A stretch of DNA of 64,000 bases from Flavobacterium sp. NRK1 (GTDB taxonomy: Bacteria; Bacteroidota; Bacteroidia; Flavobacteriales; Flavobacteriaceae). The number at the start of each line of letters is the position of its first letter. Position 1 is the first letter of the stretch. The stretch is taken from NCBI RefSeq assembly GCF_024054175.1, contig NZ_JAMXLA010000001.1:1420528-1484527 (forward strand). The letters are read 5' to 3'. Positions 1-6,912 of this stretch are shown piece by piece. The position numbers were made by a program, and so were the translations under genes. Under the pieces are notes generated by a model that saw only the letters and a program-made list of their open reading frames with translations, did no database searches and was not told where the DNA came from.

Positions 1-1197
1 AGAATAGCCCTGATTTCCACCACCATCATTAGCATTTATTATAGTTGCACCGTATGCAATAGCATCATCGATACATTCTTTAAGATAGCCCGGTTTTTCG
101 GGTTCGGCAAGCGGAGTTACAGACACACCTTTGTCCCAGGGCATTCCCAGGGATAATTTATCTATTGCTTCGGCTAAAAGGTTGTTGAATTTATCTACTA
201 TAGATGAATGTACAAACAGTATTTTTAAAGCGGTACATCGTTGTCCGTTAAACGAAAGTGTCCCTGTAACAACTTCTTTTATGGTAGCTTCAAGGTCGGC
301 ATCTGGTAATATAATGGCGGCATTTTTAGCATCCAGTCCTAATACAGCATGTAAACGGTTAGATTTCGGGTGCATTTTTTTAAGGCTGTCGGCTACCCTG
401 CTTGAACCAATTAATGCCAATACATCTATATGGCCCGACTGCATTAAATAAGGTACAATATCACGCCCGCGCCCATATACTGTATTTACAACTCCTTTAG
501 GAAAATGTTCTTTAAACAGATCGAGCAAAGGGTTAAATAAAAGCGTACCGTATTTTGGCGGTTTGAACAATACCGAATTACCATTTATAAGTGCGGGTAT
601 AAGCATGGTAAAAGTTTCGTTTAGGGGATAGTTAAAAGGTCCCATGCAAAGTACAACGCCGTAGGGCAGTTTTTTTATCTGTCCTATAAAACCATTAGTA
701 ACCCTAAACATAGATGACTCATTATGGAGCTGCTTAACAGTTTTAATGGTTTCTTCAATATATTCAATAGTACGGTCAAATTCCTTTTCGGCATCGGCAA
801 CGCTTTTGGCAATTTCCCAAACTATAAGTTTTACAATCTCTTCGCGATGCTCTTTAAGACCCTTAGTAAAACCTTCCATAGCTTTAATGCGTCCTTCGGC
901 TCCCATCGATGGCCATTCGCCACGGCCATAGTCATGAGCATTAAGAGCAGCTTTGAGTGCAAGTTCTGCCTCTTTTTCTGTAGCAAGAGGGTAACTGCCA
1001 ATTTCAAGCGGAGCGGCTTCGTGTCCTTCTTTTTTCACGAATATCTGCGAGTAAACGGTATGGACGGGTCCGCTCCAGTCAATAAACTCGCCATTAATAA
1101 GTATTCGTTTTTGATGCAGGGGCTGAGACAGCCTTATGCTTTCCGGTATGTCGTTTTCATGCGGAAAGGCATTCTGCAGGTCATTTGTTGTTTGCAT
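1..1197 (-). CDS. GapN-like NADP-dependent aldehyde dehydrogenase (3' end outside window)
   Basis: The reverse strand is open from an ATG at 1197 to the window edge, giving 399 residues of an aldehyde dehydrogenase superfamily protein. It most resembles non-phosphorylating, NADP-dependent glyceraldehyde-3-phosphate dehydrogenases, which oxidise glyceraldehyde-3-phosphate directly to 3-phosphoglycerate. The MGPFNYPLNETF segment and the catalytic cysteine motif FNGQRCTA (Cys321) are visible. The general-base region reads LGLDAKNAAI instead of the usual LELGGK, so the residue exactly 34 before Cys321 is Gly287 rather than Glu. The C-terminal part of the domain lies beyond base 1. A good promoter sits just upstream. 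The superfamily is certain; the substrate is inferred from family resemblance. Confidence 0.85.
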   Translation of the reverse strand, partial: MQTTNDLQNAFPHENDIPESIRLSQPLHQKRILINGEFIDWSGPVHTVYSQIFVKKEGHEAAPLEIGSYPLATEKEAELALKAALNAHDYGRGEWPSMGAEGRIKAMEGFTKGLKEHREEIVKLIVWEIAKSVADAEKEFDRTIEYIEETIKTVKQLHNESSMFRVTNGFIGQIKKLPYGVVLCMGPFNYPLNETFTMLIPALINGNSVLFKPPKYGTLLFNPLLDLFKEHFPKGVVNTVYGRGRDIVPYLMQSGHIDVLALIGSSRVADSLKKMHPKSNRLHAVLGLDAKNAAIILPDADLEATIKEVVTGTLSFNGQRCTALKILFVHSSIVDKFNNLLAEAIDKLSLGMPWDKGVSVTPLAEPEKPGYLKECIDDAIAYGATIINANDGGGNQGYS

Positions 1198-1227
1198 AAT
1201 AGAGAATTTTAGAGATACAAATTTCAA

Positions 1228-1256
1228 CAAAAATATTCTTACAAAGATGTTAACAA
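1228..1256 (-). promoter_or_regulatory. Promoter of the aldehyde dehydrogenase gene
   Basis: Read on the minus strand, TTG (1256-1254) is followed after 18 bp by TATTTTTG (1235-1228), matching the Bacteroidota TTG / TAnnTTTG consensus. The start codon lies about 30 bp downstream. Confidence 0.6.
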
Positions 1257-1375
1257 CCACACAATTACTTGTACATATCAACTAATTTCATTCACATTTT
1301 TACAAAAAAAAACAATTTCGGTATTTTTTTATTTCATTAAAAACCTGCTGACATACGGTTGTCACTTACTGCCTT

Positions 1376-1383
1376 TAATTTTG
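1376..1383 (+). promoter_or_regulatory. Candidate -7 box upstream of the DinB-like gene
   Basis: TAATTTTG matches TAnnTTTG 39 bp before the start codon at 1423. A TTG lies 14 bp upstream, shorter than the usual 17-23 bp, so only the -7 box is claimed. Confidence 0.45.
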
Positions 1384-1422
1384 CCCTATACAAAAACAAC
1401 AACCTTTTAAATTTAAATCATC

Positions 1423-1923
1423 ATGGAAACAAAAACAACAAACGTAACAGTAATTACACCGGAAGCATTTTTAAAACACTGGCAGGGTCACAGAGGTTTA
1501 ACCAGAAGAACCATTGAGGCTTTTCCTGAAAAAGAACTTTTCACATTTTCTGTTGGCGGTATGAGACCTTTTGCAGATTTAGCTATGGAAATGATAGATC
1601 TTGCAAATCCGGGAATTAAAGGACTTATAACCGGAGAGTGGAAAAAAATGGAAGAACTGGCACATCATTCAGGCGAGGGAATGCCGAAAACCAAAGAAGA
1701 ATTGCTTGCTCTTTGGGATGATACTACAAAACAGATAGATAGTTTCTGGCCACAACTTAGACCTGAGCGCTTTCAGGAAATTGTGGTAGCATTCGGTCAG
1801 TATGAAGGGCCTGTATATGGTACGCTTTTATATTTTGTAGACAACGAAATACATCACAGAGGGCAGGGGTATGTTTACCTGCGCGCACTGGGTATAGAAC
1901 CTCCTTATTTTTGGGAGAGATAA
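1423..1923 (+). CDS. DinB-like four-helix protein
   Basis: This 166-residue cytosolic protein resembles the DinB/YfiT-like superfamily, small four-helix bundles that often bind a divalent metal and in some members act as thiol-dependent transferases. The C-terminal signature NEIHHRGQGYVYLRALG (from about residue 141) matches the family's HxxHHRGQ region. The first histidine of that motif is Asn here, and the helix-2 position that normally carries a histidine (MRPFADLAMEM) has none. Metal binding may therefore be weakened or arranged differently. It is a single gene with its own -7 box and terminator. The fold is fairly secure; the substrate is unknown. Confidence 0.75.
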   Translation: METKTTNVTVITPEAFLKHWQGHRGLTRRTIEAFPEKELFTFSVGGMRPFADLAMEMIDLANPGIKGLITGEWKKMEELAHHSGEGMPKTKEELLALWDDTTKQIDSFWPQLRPERFQEIVVAFGQYEGPVYGTLLYFVDNEIHHRGQGYVYLRALGIEPPYFWER

Positions 1924-1956
1924 TAGTGACGGAGCTCATCATCAATCAGCCAATAT

Positions 1957-1984
1957 AAAAGCCGCAAAACCAAGCGGCTTTTAT
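1957..1984 (+). terminator. Terminator after the DinB-like gene
   Basis: AAAAGCCGC and GCGGCTTTT form a 9-bp stem around an 8-nt loop, 33 bases after the stop codon. It is AT-flanked on both sides, so it may work in both directions. Confidence 0.75.
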
Positions 1985-2047
1985 TATTTATTATAGTTAT
2001 ACTCAATATTTGCTGACACAAATAACTTACAGGTTAATTTCACAATG

Positions 2048-2497
2048 CTATTCTATAATTACAGTGGATTCGCCGGGTTTAATAAATTCACTTTCGGAAG
2101 AAGGTCCCTTTTCAAGAATAAAATTTTGTTCAATATCTTTCTTAGCAATGATAGCTCCTGAACGAATTATTTTATATCCAGGCTTATAAGCTCTTATAAA
2201 AATAAGGTAACTTTTATCAATAGTTGTTCTATAATAACCATCTTTATTTGTTTTTAGATATAGGGTTTCATCAGTACCTGCAGTATTATATTCCTTTACT
2301 TTTCTACTAAAGATTACAATTCTGCAATTATTAACTGGTTGGTCTGTGGCCTTATCATATACATAGCCCTGAACTATTATATTTTTTATGTTGGGTGAAA
2401 AATTAAAAAAGGTAAAAGCACCTGCAACACACAAAAATGCTAGCAAAATAATAATGATAAGACTTTTTAATGCCGAATTTTTAAGTGTAGCTGCCAT
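2048..2497 (-). CDS. Membrane-anchored protein with carboxypeptidase-regulatory-like domain
   Basis: This is a 149-residue protein of unknown function. Residues about 12-33 form one hydrophobic segment (IIIILLAFLCVAGAFTFF), a membrane anchor or uncleaved signal. The rest resembles a carboxypeptidase-regulatory-like beta-sandwich, with the typical start GYVYDKATDQPVNNC, then a TNKDGYYRTTI strand turn and FIRAYKPGYK. Such domains are common as extracytoplasmic modules in Bacteroidota. The start codon directly follows an inverted repeat with a C-rich loop on the coding strand (2498-2519). It stands alone between two terminators or stop codons. Domain assignment is by pattern only. Confidence 0.65.
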   Translation of the reverse strand: MAATLKNSALKSLIIIILLAFLCVAGAFTFFNFSPNIKNIIVQGYVYDKATDQPVNNCRIVIFSRKVKEYNTAGTDETLYLKTNKDGYYRTTIDKSYLIFIRAYKPGYKIIRSGAIIAKKDIEQNFILEKGPSSESEFIKPGESTVIIE

Positions 2498-2519
2498 TTA
2501 TAAACGGGGGTATTTATAA
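2498..2519. repeat. Inverted repeat with G5 loop abutting a start codon
   Basis: The arms TTATAAA (2498-2504) and TTTATAA (2513-2519) are a perfect 7-bp inverted repeat around the 8-nt loop CGGGGGTA. On the minus strand the hairpin ends at the base before the ATG at 2497. It has the same design, a G5 loop with unrelated stems, as four hairpins at 56.44-56.67 kb. Confidence 0.6.
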
Positions 2520-2531
2520 GCATAAATAAAC

Positions 2532-2556
2532 AAAAAAATCCGCAATTACTGCGGAT
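2532..2556 (-). terminator. Terminator of the short-chain dehydrogenase gene
   Basis: On the minus strand ATCCGC and GCGGAT pair around a 7-nt loop and are followed by a run of seven T. It lies just after the stop codon at 2563. Confidence 0.8.
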
Positions 2557-2562
2557 ATGTTT

Positions 2563-3288
2563 TTACCATGGGGTTTCGCCAAAATCGCTGAAAAATTTTC
2601 CTGTTGGACCATCGCTTCCAATAACAGCATATTTAACTATAGGTTTTGCAGCCTCTTCAACTGTTTTGTATCCGGTATGATTGTTAAAGTCGGTAGCAGT
2701 ATAGCCGGGGTTTACACTATTTACTTTAAAATTGGTATCCCTTAGCTCATAGGCAAGCATAACTGTATAAGCATTAAGTGCTGCTTTAGAAGCACAATAA
2801 GCAGTTGGTTTAACCTCGAAGTGTCTGAAATCAGGATTGGTTTGGTTGCCAAGTGAACCCAGATCGCTTGATACATTCACAATTCTTGGTTCAGCAGATT
2901 TTTTTAGTAAAGGTAAAAACGCCTGCGTGGTTTCTATTACCCCAAAAAAGTTAGTGTCAAACACTGTACGTACATTTTCCTGTGTGGTATTGCTGGCTTC
3001 CTGTGGCATTACACCCGGTATGCCCGCATTGTTTATAAGCACATCAAGATGCGGTATTTTATTACTCAGTTCTTTTGCCGCTTCTGTTATGGATTCTGAG
3101 TTGGTTACATCTATCATTAACACCTCTGTGTTGCTATATCCTTCTGCTTTCAGTTTCTCAATGGCATCATTGCCCCTATTCTTATTACGGCTGCCAATAT
3201 ATACAAAATAGCCCTGTGCAAGAAGCTGTCTTGCAGTTTCATAACCTATGCTTTTATTTGCTCCTGTAATCAATGCTGTTTTTTTCAT
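2563..3288 (-). CDS. Short-chain dehydrogenase/reductase
   Basis: This 241-residue classical SDR is an NAD(P)-dependent oxidoreductase. It has the nucleotide-binding motif TGANKSIG near the N-terminus (residues 8-15), the structural NNAG motif, the catalytic Ser in VNVSSDLGS, and the YCASK motif supplying Tyr and Lys. The PGYTATDFN segment after the active site is typical. Length and motifs are complete. The gene lies directly downstream of a Crp/Fnr-type regulator on the same strand, and both have the same TTTGCCA/TGGCAAA palindrome upstream, so the regulator probably controls it. The substrate cannot be read from the sequence. Confidence 0.9.
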   Translation of the reverse strand: MKKTALITGANKSIGYETARQLLAQGYFVYIGSRNKNRGNDAIEKLKAEGYSNTEVLMIDVTNSESITEAAKELSNKIPHLDVLINNAGIPGVMPQEASNTTQENVRTVFDTNFFGVIETTQAFLPLLKKSAEPRIVNVSSDLGSLGNQTNPDFRHFEVKPTAYCASKAALNAYTVMLAYELRDTNFKVNSVNPGYTATDFNNHTGYKTVEEAAKPIVKYAVIGSDGPTGKFFSDFGETPW

Positions 3289-3340
3289 TTTTATACTGAT
3301 TTAATTATAAAGCAAAGTTGCAACAGCCTGAACAATAAAA

Positions 3341-3358
3341 TTTTGCCATTTGGCAAAA
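3341..3358. promoter_or_regulatory. Palindromic operator upstream of the SDR gene
   Basis: TTTTGCCA and TGGCAAAA form a perfect 8-bp palindrome with a 2-bp centre, 53 bp before the SDR start codon. The same palindrome precedes the adjacent Crp/Fnr-type regulator gene. A Crp-family dimer binding site is the natural reading; binding is inferred. Confidence 0.65.
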
Positions 3359-3367
3359 AACAAAAAA

Positions 3368-3934
3368 TTAAATGTTTTTTCTTATTCTGCTTAAAGACGA
3401 TTGTGTAATGCCGAGGTAAGAGGCAAGCGCCGAAAGAGGTATTTTATTGGCCAGACCCGGATATTGTTCAAGGAAAGCAAGGTATCTCTCAGAAGCATCC
3501 TGCGTTAACATAACGCTGCCTGCACGCGCTTTATAAGAAAGTGCATTAGTAGCTATTCTTGTAAATATTTCATTCCAGCTAATAATAGTGTTAGCAAGAT
3601 CGTGAAAATCGGATTTTTCAAAAACTACGATTTGGCAATCGGTAACTGCTTCAACGTAAACCGATGATGGTATTTCGTTATAAAAGCTGTCCATGTCTAC
3701 TACAAACATATTTTCTACTATAAAGTAACGGGTAAAGTCTTCGCCTTTTTTTCCGTAAAAGCATATTCTGAAAACACCCTCAGTCAAAAAACCTACCTGT
3801 TTGGCAATTTTTCCTGCTTCCGAATAGTATTCCCCTTTTTTAATCTCTATCGCGTGTGCCCTGCTTTTAATAAGGTCTATCTGCTGTTGGTTAAGGTTAC
3901 CAAATTGCAGAAGTTTATTTATTAGTTCTTCCAT
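3368..3934 (-). CDS. Crp/Fnr-family transcriptional regulator
   Basis: The protein has 188 residues when started at ATG 3934. An upstream ATG at 3976 is less likely because it would put an operator-like palindrome inside the coding sequence. Residues about 10-120 form a cyclic-nucleotide-binding-type beta-barrel (EIKKGEYYSEAGKIAKQVGF). The C-terminus ends in a short winged helix with recognition segment GITQSSLSRIRKNI, typical of Bacteroidota Crp-like regulators. Conserved cAMP-contact residues are not evident, so the ligand is unknown. The palindrome at 3969-3984 lies 35 bp before the start and suggests autoregulation. The SDR gene follows on the same strand. Confidence 0.88.
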   Translation of the reverse strand: MEELINKLLQFGNLNQQQIDLIKSRAHAIEIKKGEYYSEAGKIAKQVGFLTEGVFRICFYGKKGEDFTRYFIVENMFVVDMDSFYNEIPSSVYVEAVTDCQIVVFEKSDFHDLANTIISWNEIFTRIATNALSYKARAGSVMLTQDASERYLAFLEQYPGLANKIPLSALASYLGITQSSLSRIRKNI

Positions 3935-3968
3935 AATGTAAAGATAGTAATGAATCAAGGAAATACTT

Positions 3969-3984
3969 TTTGCCATTTGGCAAA
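3969..3984. promoter_or_regulatory. Palindromic operator upstream of the Crp/Fnr-type regulator
   Basis: TTTGCCA and TGGCAAA form a perfect 7-bp palindrome with a TT centre, the same sequence as the operator at 3341-3358. Its place 35 bp before the preferred start codon fits autoregulation. Confidence 0.65.
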
Positions 3985-4149
3985 TTGTTTTTGTTGCATT
4001 TCTACAATTTTATGTGGAATTCCGCATAAATATAGTTTCGTTAAAAATATTTAATTATTTGATTTATAGTGTTTTATTGTTTTTTGAGGCCTGTGGTATG
4101 GTTCTTTCATCATATTAATCAGAATAAAAACAAATAAAATATATACGTT

Positions 4150-4503
4150 ATGAAAAATTTATTGTTAGCAGCTGCCCTAGTTTTAGGACTTGCAGCAAGT
4201 GCGCAAACACCGGCAACACCAATTGAGGTGACAACACAAACAACAGCTACAACTCCTGCAACGGCAGCTCAGGTTACGCCGGTAACGACTGATCAGGAAA
4301 AAGAATATACCAAAGTACAGCAATCGGAAATTGCTCCTGCAGTATTAAAAGAAGCGGTAGGTAAATATAAAGGTTATCAGCTTGTAGAAGCGCTTAAAGC
4401 TTCTGACGGATCAGATTATAAACTGGTTCTGACTAAAGATGGTAAAGACGTTGCTGCTTACTTTAAAAGCACCGGAGAATTTATAAAAGAAGTCGCGGCT
4501 TAA
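4150..4503 (+). CDS. Small exported PepSY-like protein
   Basis: This 117-residue protein has a signal peptide (MKNLLLAAALVLGLAASAQ) and then a low-complexity Thr/Ala/Pro stretch up to about residue 48. A compact C-terminal domain follows, reading PAVLKEAVGKYKGYQLVEA, then YKLVLTKDGKDVAAYF and STGEFIKE. This pattern resembles the PepSY-like (DUF2874-type) periplasmic domains of Bacteroidota. No catalytic residues are evident. It is a single gene with its own terminator. Export is well supported; the domain assignment is moderate and the function unknown. Confidence 0.7.
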   Translation: MKNLLLAAALVLGLAASAQTPATPIEVTTQTTATTPATAAQVTPVTTDQEKEYTKVQQSEIAPAVLKEAVGKYKGYQLVEALKASDGSDYKLVLTKDGKDVAAYFKSTGEFIKEVAA

Positions 4504-4525
4504 TAAACCACATACATGAAGATGA

Positions 4526-4556
4526 AGAAGAGGCTATTGGCCTCTTTTTCTGTTTT
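4526..4556 (+). terminator. Terminator after the PepSY-like gene
   Basis: AAGAGGC (4528-4534) and GCCTCTT (4540-4546) pair around a 5-nt loop and are followed by a T-rich run. Confidence 0.8.
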
Positions 4557-4611
4557 TAATGTATGATTAACCAGAGTAATAAGAAGTGCTAATGCTTTAG
4601 CTGCATATATT

Positions 4612-4959
4612 TCAATTTTCTTTAGGTATCTTAAATAGTAATACCAAAGCCCAAAATTGAAATACTGTCTGAATTATGTTGATAATTCCTATAGCTGTAT
4701 TTTTACCTAGATTTTTAATCATAAAAGGAATACTGGTAAGCCCCAATATAATTAGGACAAGTAATAAATATTTGATCCATTTGATTCCTTTTCTTATTGC
4801 TAAAGATATACCCGTAAGAAAAAGTAAAGTAAGAAGGGCTGTTATGATTTGTTCAGGCAAAACAAAGATTCCGGGGATGAGAGTTAAGTTTATTATTCCT
4901 AAGCCTATGGTTAGAAATATAAAATCAGAAGCTTTAATGTAATTTGGGTGTACTGACAT
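4612..4959 (-). CDS. Small membrane protein, four predicted helices
   Basis: This is a 115-residue integral membrane protein with four hydrophobic segments at about residues 11-33, 38-55, 62-82 and 88-110. Short charged loops (RKGIKWIK, MIKNLGKN) separate them. No catalytic or transport motif is recognised, and no family name can be given from sequence alone. It lies between the PepSY-like gene, which converges on it, and the tRNA-Arg gene, from which a terminator separates it. It is likely a real gene because codon use and composition match the neighbours. Confidence 0.65.
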   Translation of the reverse strand: MSVHPNYIKASDFIFLTIGLGIINLTLIPGIFVLPEQIITALLTLLFLTGISLAIRKGIKWIKYLLLVLIILGLTSIPFMIKNLGKNTAIGIINIIQTVFQFWALVLLFKIPKEN

Positions 4960-4976
4960 AACAATAGTTTATTACT

Positions 4977-5009
4977 AAAAAACCCGCTCCATATATATGT
5001 GAAGCGGGT
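4977..5009 (-). terminator. Terminator of tRNA-Arg
   Basis: On the minus strand ACCCGCT and AGCGGGT pair around a 14-nt AT-rich loop and are followed by six T. It starts five bases after the tRNA discriminator base. Confidence 0.8.
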
Positions 5010-5013
5010 CTTG

Positions 5014-5085
5014 TAGCCTCGCCAAGAATCGAACTTGGATCAAAAGTTTAGGAAACTCCCATTCTATCCGTTGAACTACGAGGCC
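5014..5085 (-). tRNA. tRNA-Arg (anticodon CCT)
   Basis: The minus strand folds as a 72-nt tRNA. The acceptor stem is GGCCTCG with CGAGGCT (one G-U pair), the anticodon loop TTCCTAA gives CCT, and the T arm is CCAAG / TTCGAAT / CTTGG with discriminator A. CCA is not encoded. It reads the AGG codon. Confidence 0.93.
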
Positions 5086-5091
5086 ATTAAC

Positions 5092-5121
5092 AAAAAAGGC
5101 CATCATTTCTGATAGCCTTTT
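5092..5121 (-). terminator. Terminator between the two tRNA genes
   Basis: On the minus strand AAAAGGC and GCCTTTT, extended by TATCA/TGATG, enclose a GAAA tetraloop and are followed by T residues. It ends tRNA-Asn transcription before tRNA-Arg. Confidence 0.75.
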
Positions 5122-5123
5122 AG

Positions 5124-5197
5124 CTCCCCCTCTTGGGCTCGAACCAAGGACCCTCTGATTAACAGTCAGATGCTCTAACCAACTGAGCTAAGGAGGA
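5124..5197 (-). tRNA. tRNA-Asn (anticodon GTT)
   Basis: The minus strand folds as a 74-nt tRNA. The acceptor stem is TCCTCCT with AGGGGGA, the D arm contains AGCTCAGTTGGTTAGAGC, the anticodon loop CTGTTAA gives GTT, and the T arm is CTTGG / TTCGAGC / CCAAG with discriminator G. CCA is not encoded. Confidence 0.95.
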
Positions 5198-5344
5198 AAC
5201 TGTATATTATTTGTAATTGTGCTAACCAAAGTTAGTTTTAATTACACCTATTTTAAAAGAACTTTATGCTTATCGGCGTATTGCCTTTATTGCGGTGCAA
5301 ATATATAACCATTTTTAATTTCCGCAAACAAAATCATGAAAAAT

Positions 5345-6682
5345 TTAAAAGAATTTTCGAGCTATAATATCATAGATATCTTTACCAAAAGTTAACACCA
5401 TGAGGCTTAATAAAATAACCATACCTACGGTTTGTACAACTCCTGCAGCTTTATCGCTTAATTTTCTTCCGGTTACCATTTCAGCAATGGTAAATAATGC
5501 ATGGCCACCATCTAATCCTGGTATTGGCAGTACGTTCATAAAGGCAAGGCCTATTGAGAACAGGGCTGTAAACTTCCAGAAAAATTCCCAGTCCCATGTG
5601 GTAGGCATATTGCTGGCAATACCAACAACACTTTTAACATGCTTATAGGCACCTGTTGAAGGGCGCATAATAAGCTTAAACTGTTTTACATTATACACAA
5701 GAAGAAAATAAGATTCTTCCATTGCCTTAGGTATAGCAGTAAAAAAATTATATTCCTCTGTTTTGGTATATTTAGGATTTCCTGCCGGAGTATTGTAAAC
5801 CCCGATAGTTCCTGTTTCGGCATCTACTTTAGTTTTTATTTCCAGCGGAATTCCGTTACGGTGTATATCAAGAGTTATAAAGCCGCCTTTGTTTTTAACG
5901 GCTTGTTCTACTATCTGGGCTTTATAGTTTAGTTGTTTGCCATTAACGCCTACAATTGTGTCGCCCATCATTAGGCCTGCATCTGCAGCATATGATTTTT
6001 GAGGAAAAGAATCAACTACTGTGGCATTTACCATTGGATTTATAAAATCACGGCCTTCCTTATCCAGGATTTCTTTTTTATTGGCATCGGTAAGTTTTAA
6101 ATCAATTTCTTTACCATCACGTAATATTTTAATATCATCACCAAGCAGAACATCCAGAATCAGCCTGTCAAAACGTTCCTGGTATTTACCATCTACGCTA
6201 AGAATTTTATCGCCATTTTTAAAACCTACATTAAGTCCGGTTTCCCCAAAAGCAAGTCCGTTTTGCTGAACCATTTCTGTACCCACATACTTTTTGCCGT
6301 AAGTACAATATACCATTGTGTATATAAACCAGGCCAGTAAAATATTAACAATAATACCCCCCATCATTATAATAAGTCGCTGCCATGCCGGCTTAGACCT
6401 GAATTCCCATGGTTTTGGTTCGCTTTTTAGCTGTTCTGTATCCATGCTTTCATCTATCATTCCGGATAGTTTTACATATCCGCCGATGGGCAGCCATCCG
6501 ATGCCCCATTCTGTTTCACCGATTTTTTTCTTAAAAAGCGCAAATCCTGCATCCATAAAAAGGTAAAATTTTTCTACCCTTACCTTAAACATTTTTGCAG
6601 TTATGTAATGCCCAAATTCATGCAGTATTACAAGTATTGACAACATGAGAACCAATTGGGCAATCTGTACAAGTGTATCCAT
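5345..6682 (-). CDS. rseP: Site-2 intramembrane metalloprotease RseP
   Basis: This 445-residue inner-membrane zinc protease belongs to the S2P/RseP family, which cleaves membrane-bound anti-sigma factors and leftover signal peptides. The zinc motif HEFGH (residues 21-25) lies in the first membrane helix. The second metal-ligand motif NVLPIPGLDGG lies in a C-terminal helix. Two PDZ-like regions fill the periplasmic middle (around NVGFKNGDKILSVDG and AGLMMGDTIVGVNG). Length and layout are normal. It is transcribed alone toward the tRNA genes. No anti-sigma substrate gene is visible here. Confidence 0.95.
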   Translation of the reverse strand: MDTLVQIAQLVLMLSILVILHEFGHYITAKMFKVRVEKFYLFMDAGFALFKKKIGETEWGIGWLPIGGYVKLSGMIDESMDTEQLKSEPKPWEFRSKPAWQRLIIMMGGIIVNILLAWFIYTMVYCTYGKKYVGTEMVQQNGLAFGETGLNVGFKNGDKILSVDGKYQERFDRLILDVLLGDDIKILRDGKEIDLKLTDANKKEILDKEGRDFINPMVNATVVDSFPQKSYAADAGLMMGDTIVGVNGKQLNYKAQIVEQAVKNKGGFITLDIHRNGIPLEIKTKVDAETGTIGVYNTPAGNPKYTKTEEYNFFTAIPKAMEESYFLLVYNVKQFKLIMRPSTGAYKHVKSVVGIASNMPTTWDWEFFWKFTALFSIGLAFMNVLPIPGLDGGHALFTIAEMVTGRKLSDKAAGVVQTVGMVILLSLMVLTFGKDIYDIIARKFF

Positions 6683-6912
6683 TCTAAAGTTTTAATTTCC
6701 TTTAATAAACGCACAAAAATAGTGTTTTCTGTTTACTACGCCCTATTTTAATTTTAGGCTTAGGGTTTAAATGTTTGTTAATAATTAAATTTTTAGGATA
6801 CGATTTAAATTTTGTAAGGTAAATTTACTGTTCCTACGCCAGTATGTACAGGCTTTAAGCTTATAATTAACTTTCTGGTATCACTGATTTATACACTCAA
6901 AAAACAGAAAAT

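Noticed and set aside
724..1212. Plus-strand open frame of 162 codons over the aldehyde dehydrogenase
   Set aside because: It lies opposite a clear aldehyde dehydrogenase and its translation resembles no protein.
3935..3976. Upstream start of the Crp-like regulator at 3976
   Set aside because: It would place the operator-like palindrome on the start codon and add 14 residues not typical of the family.
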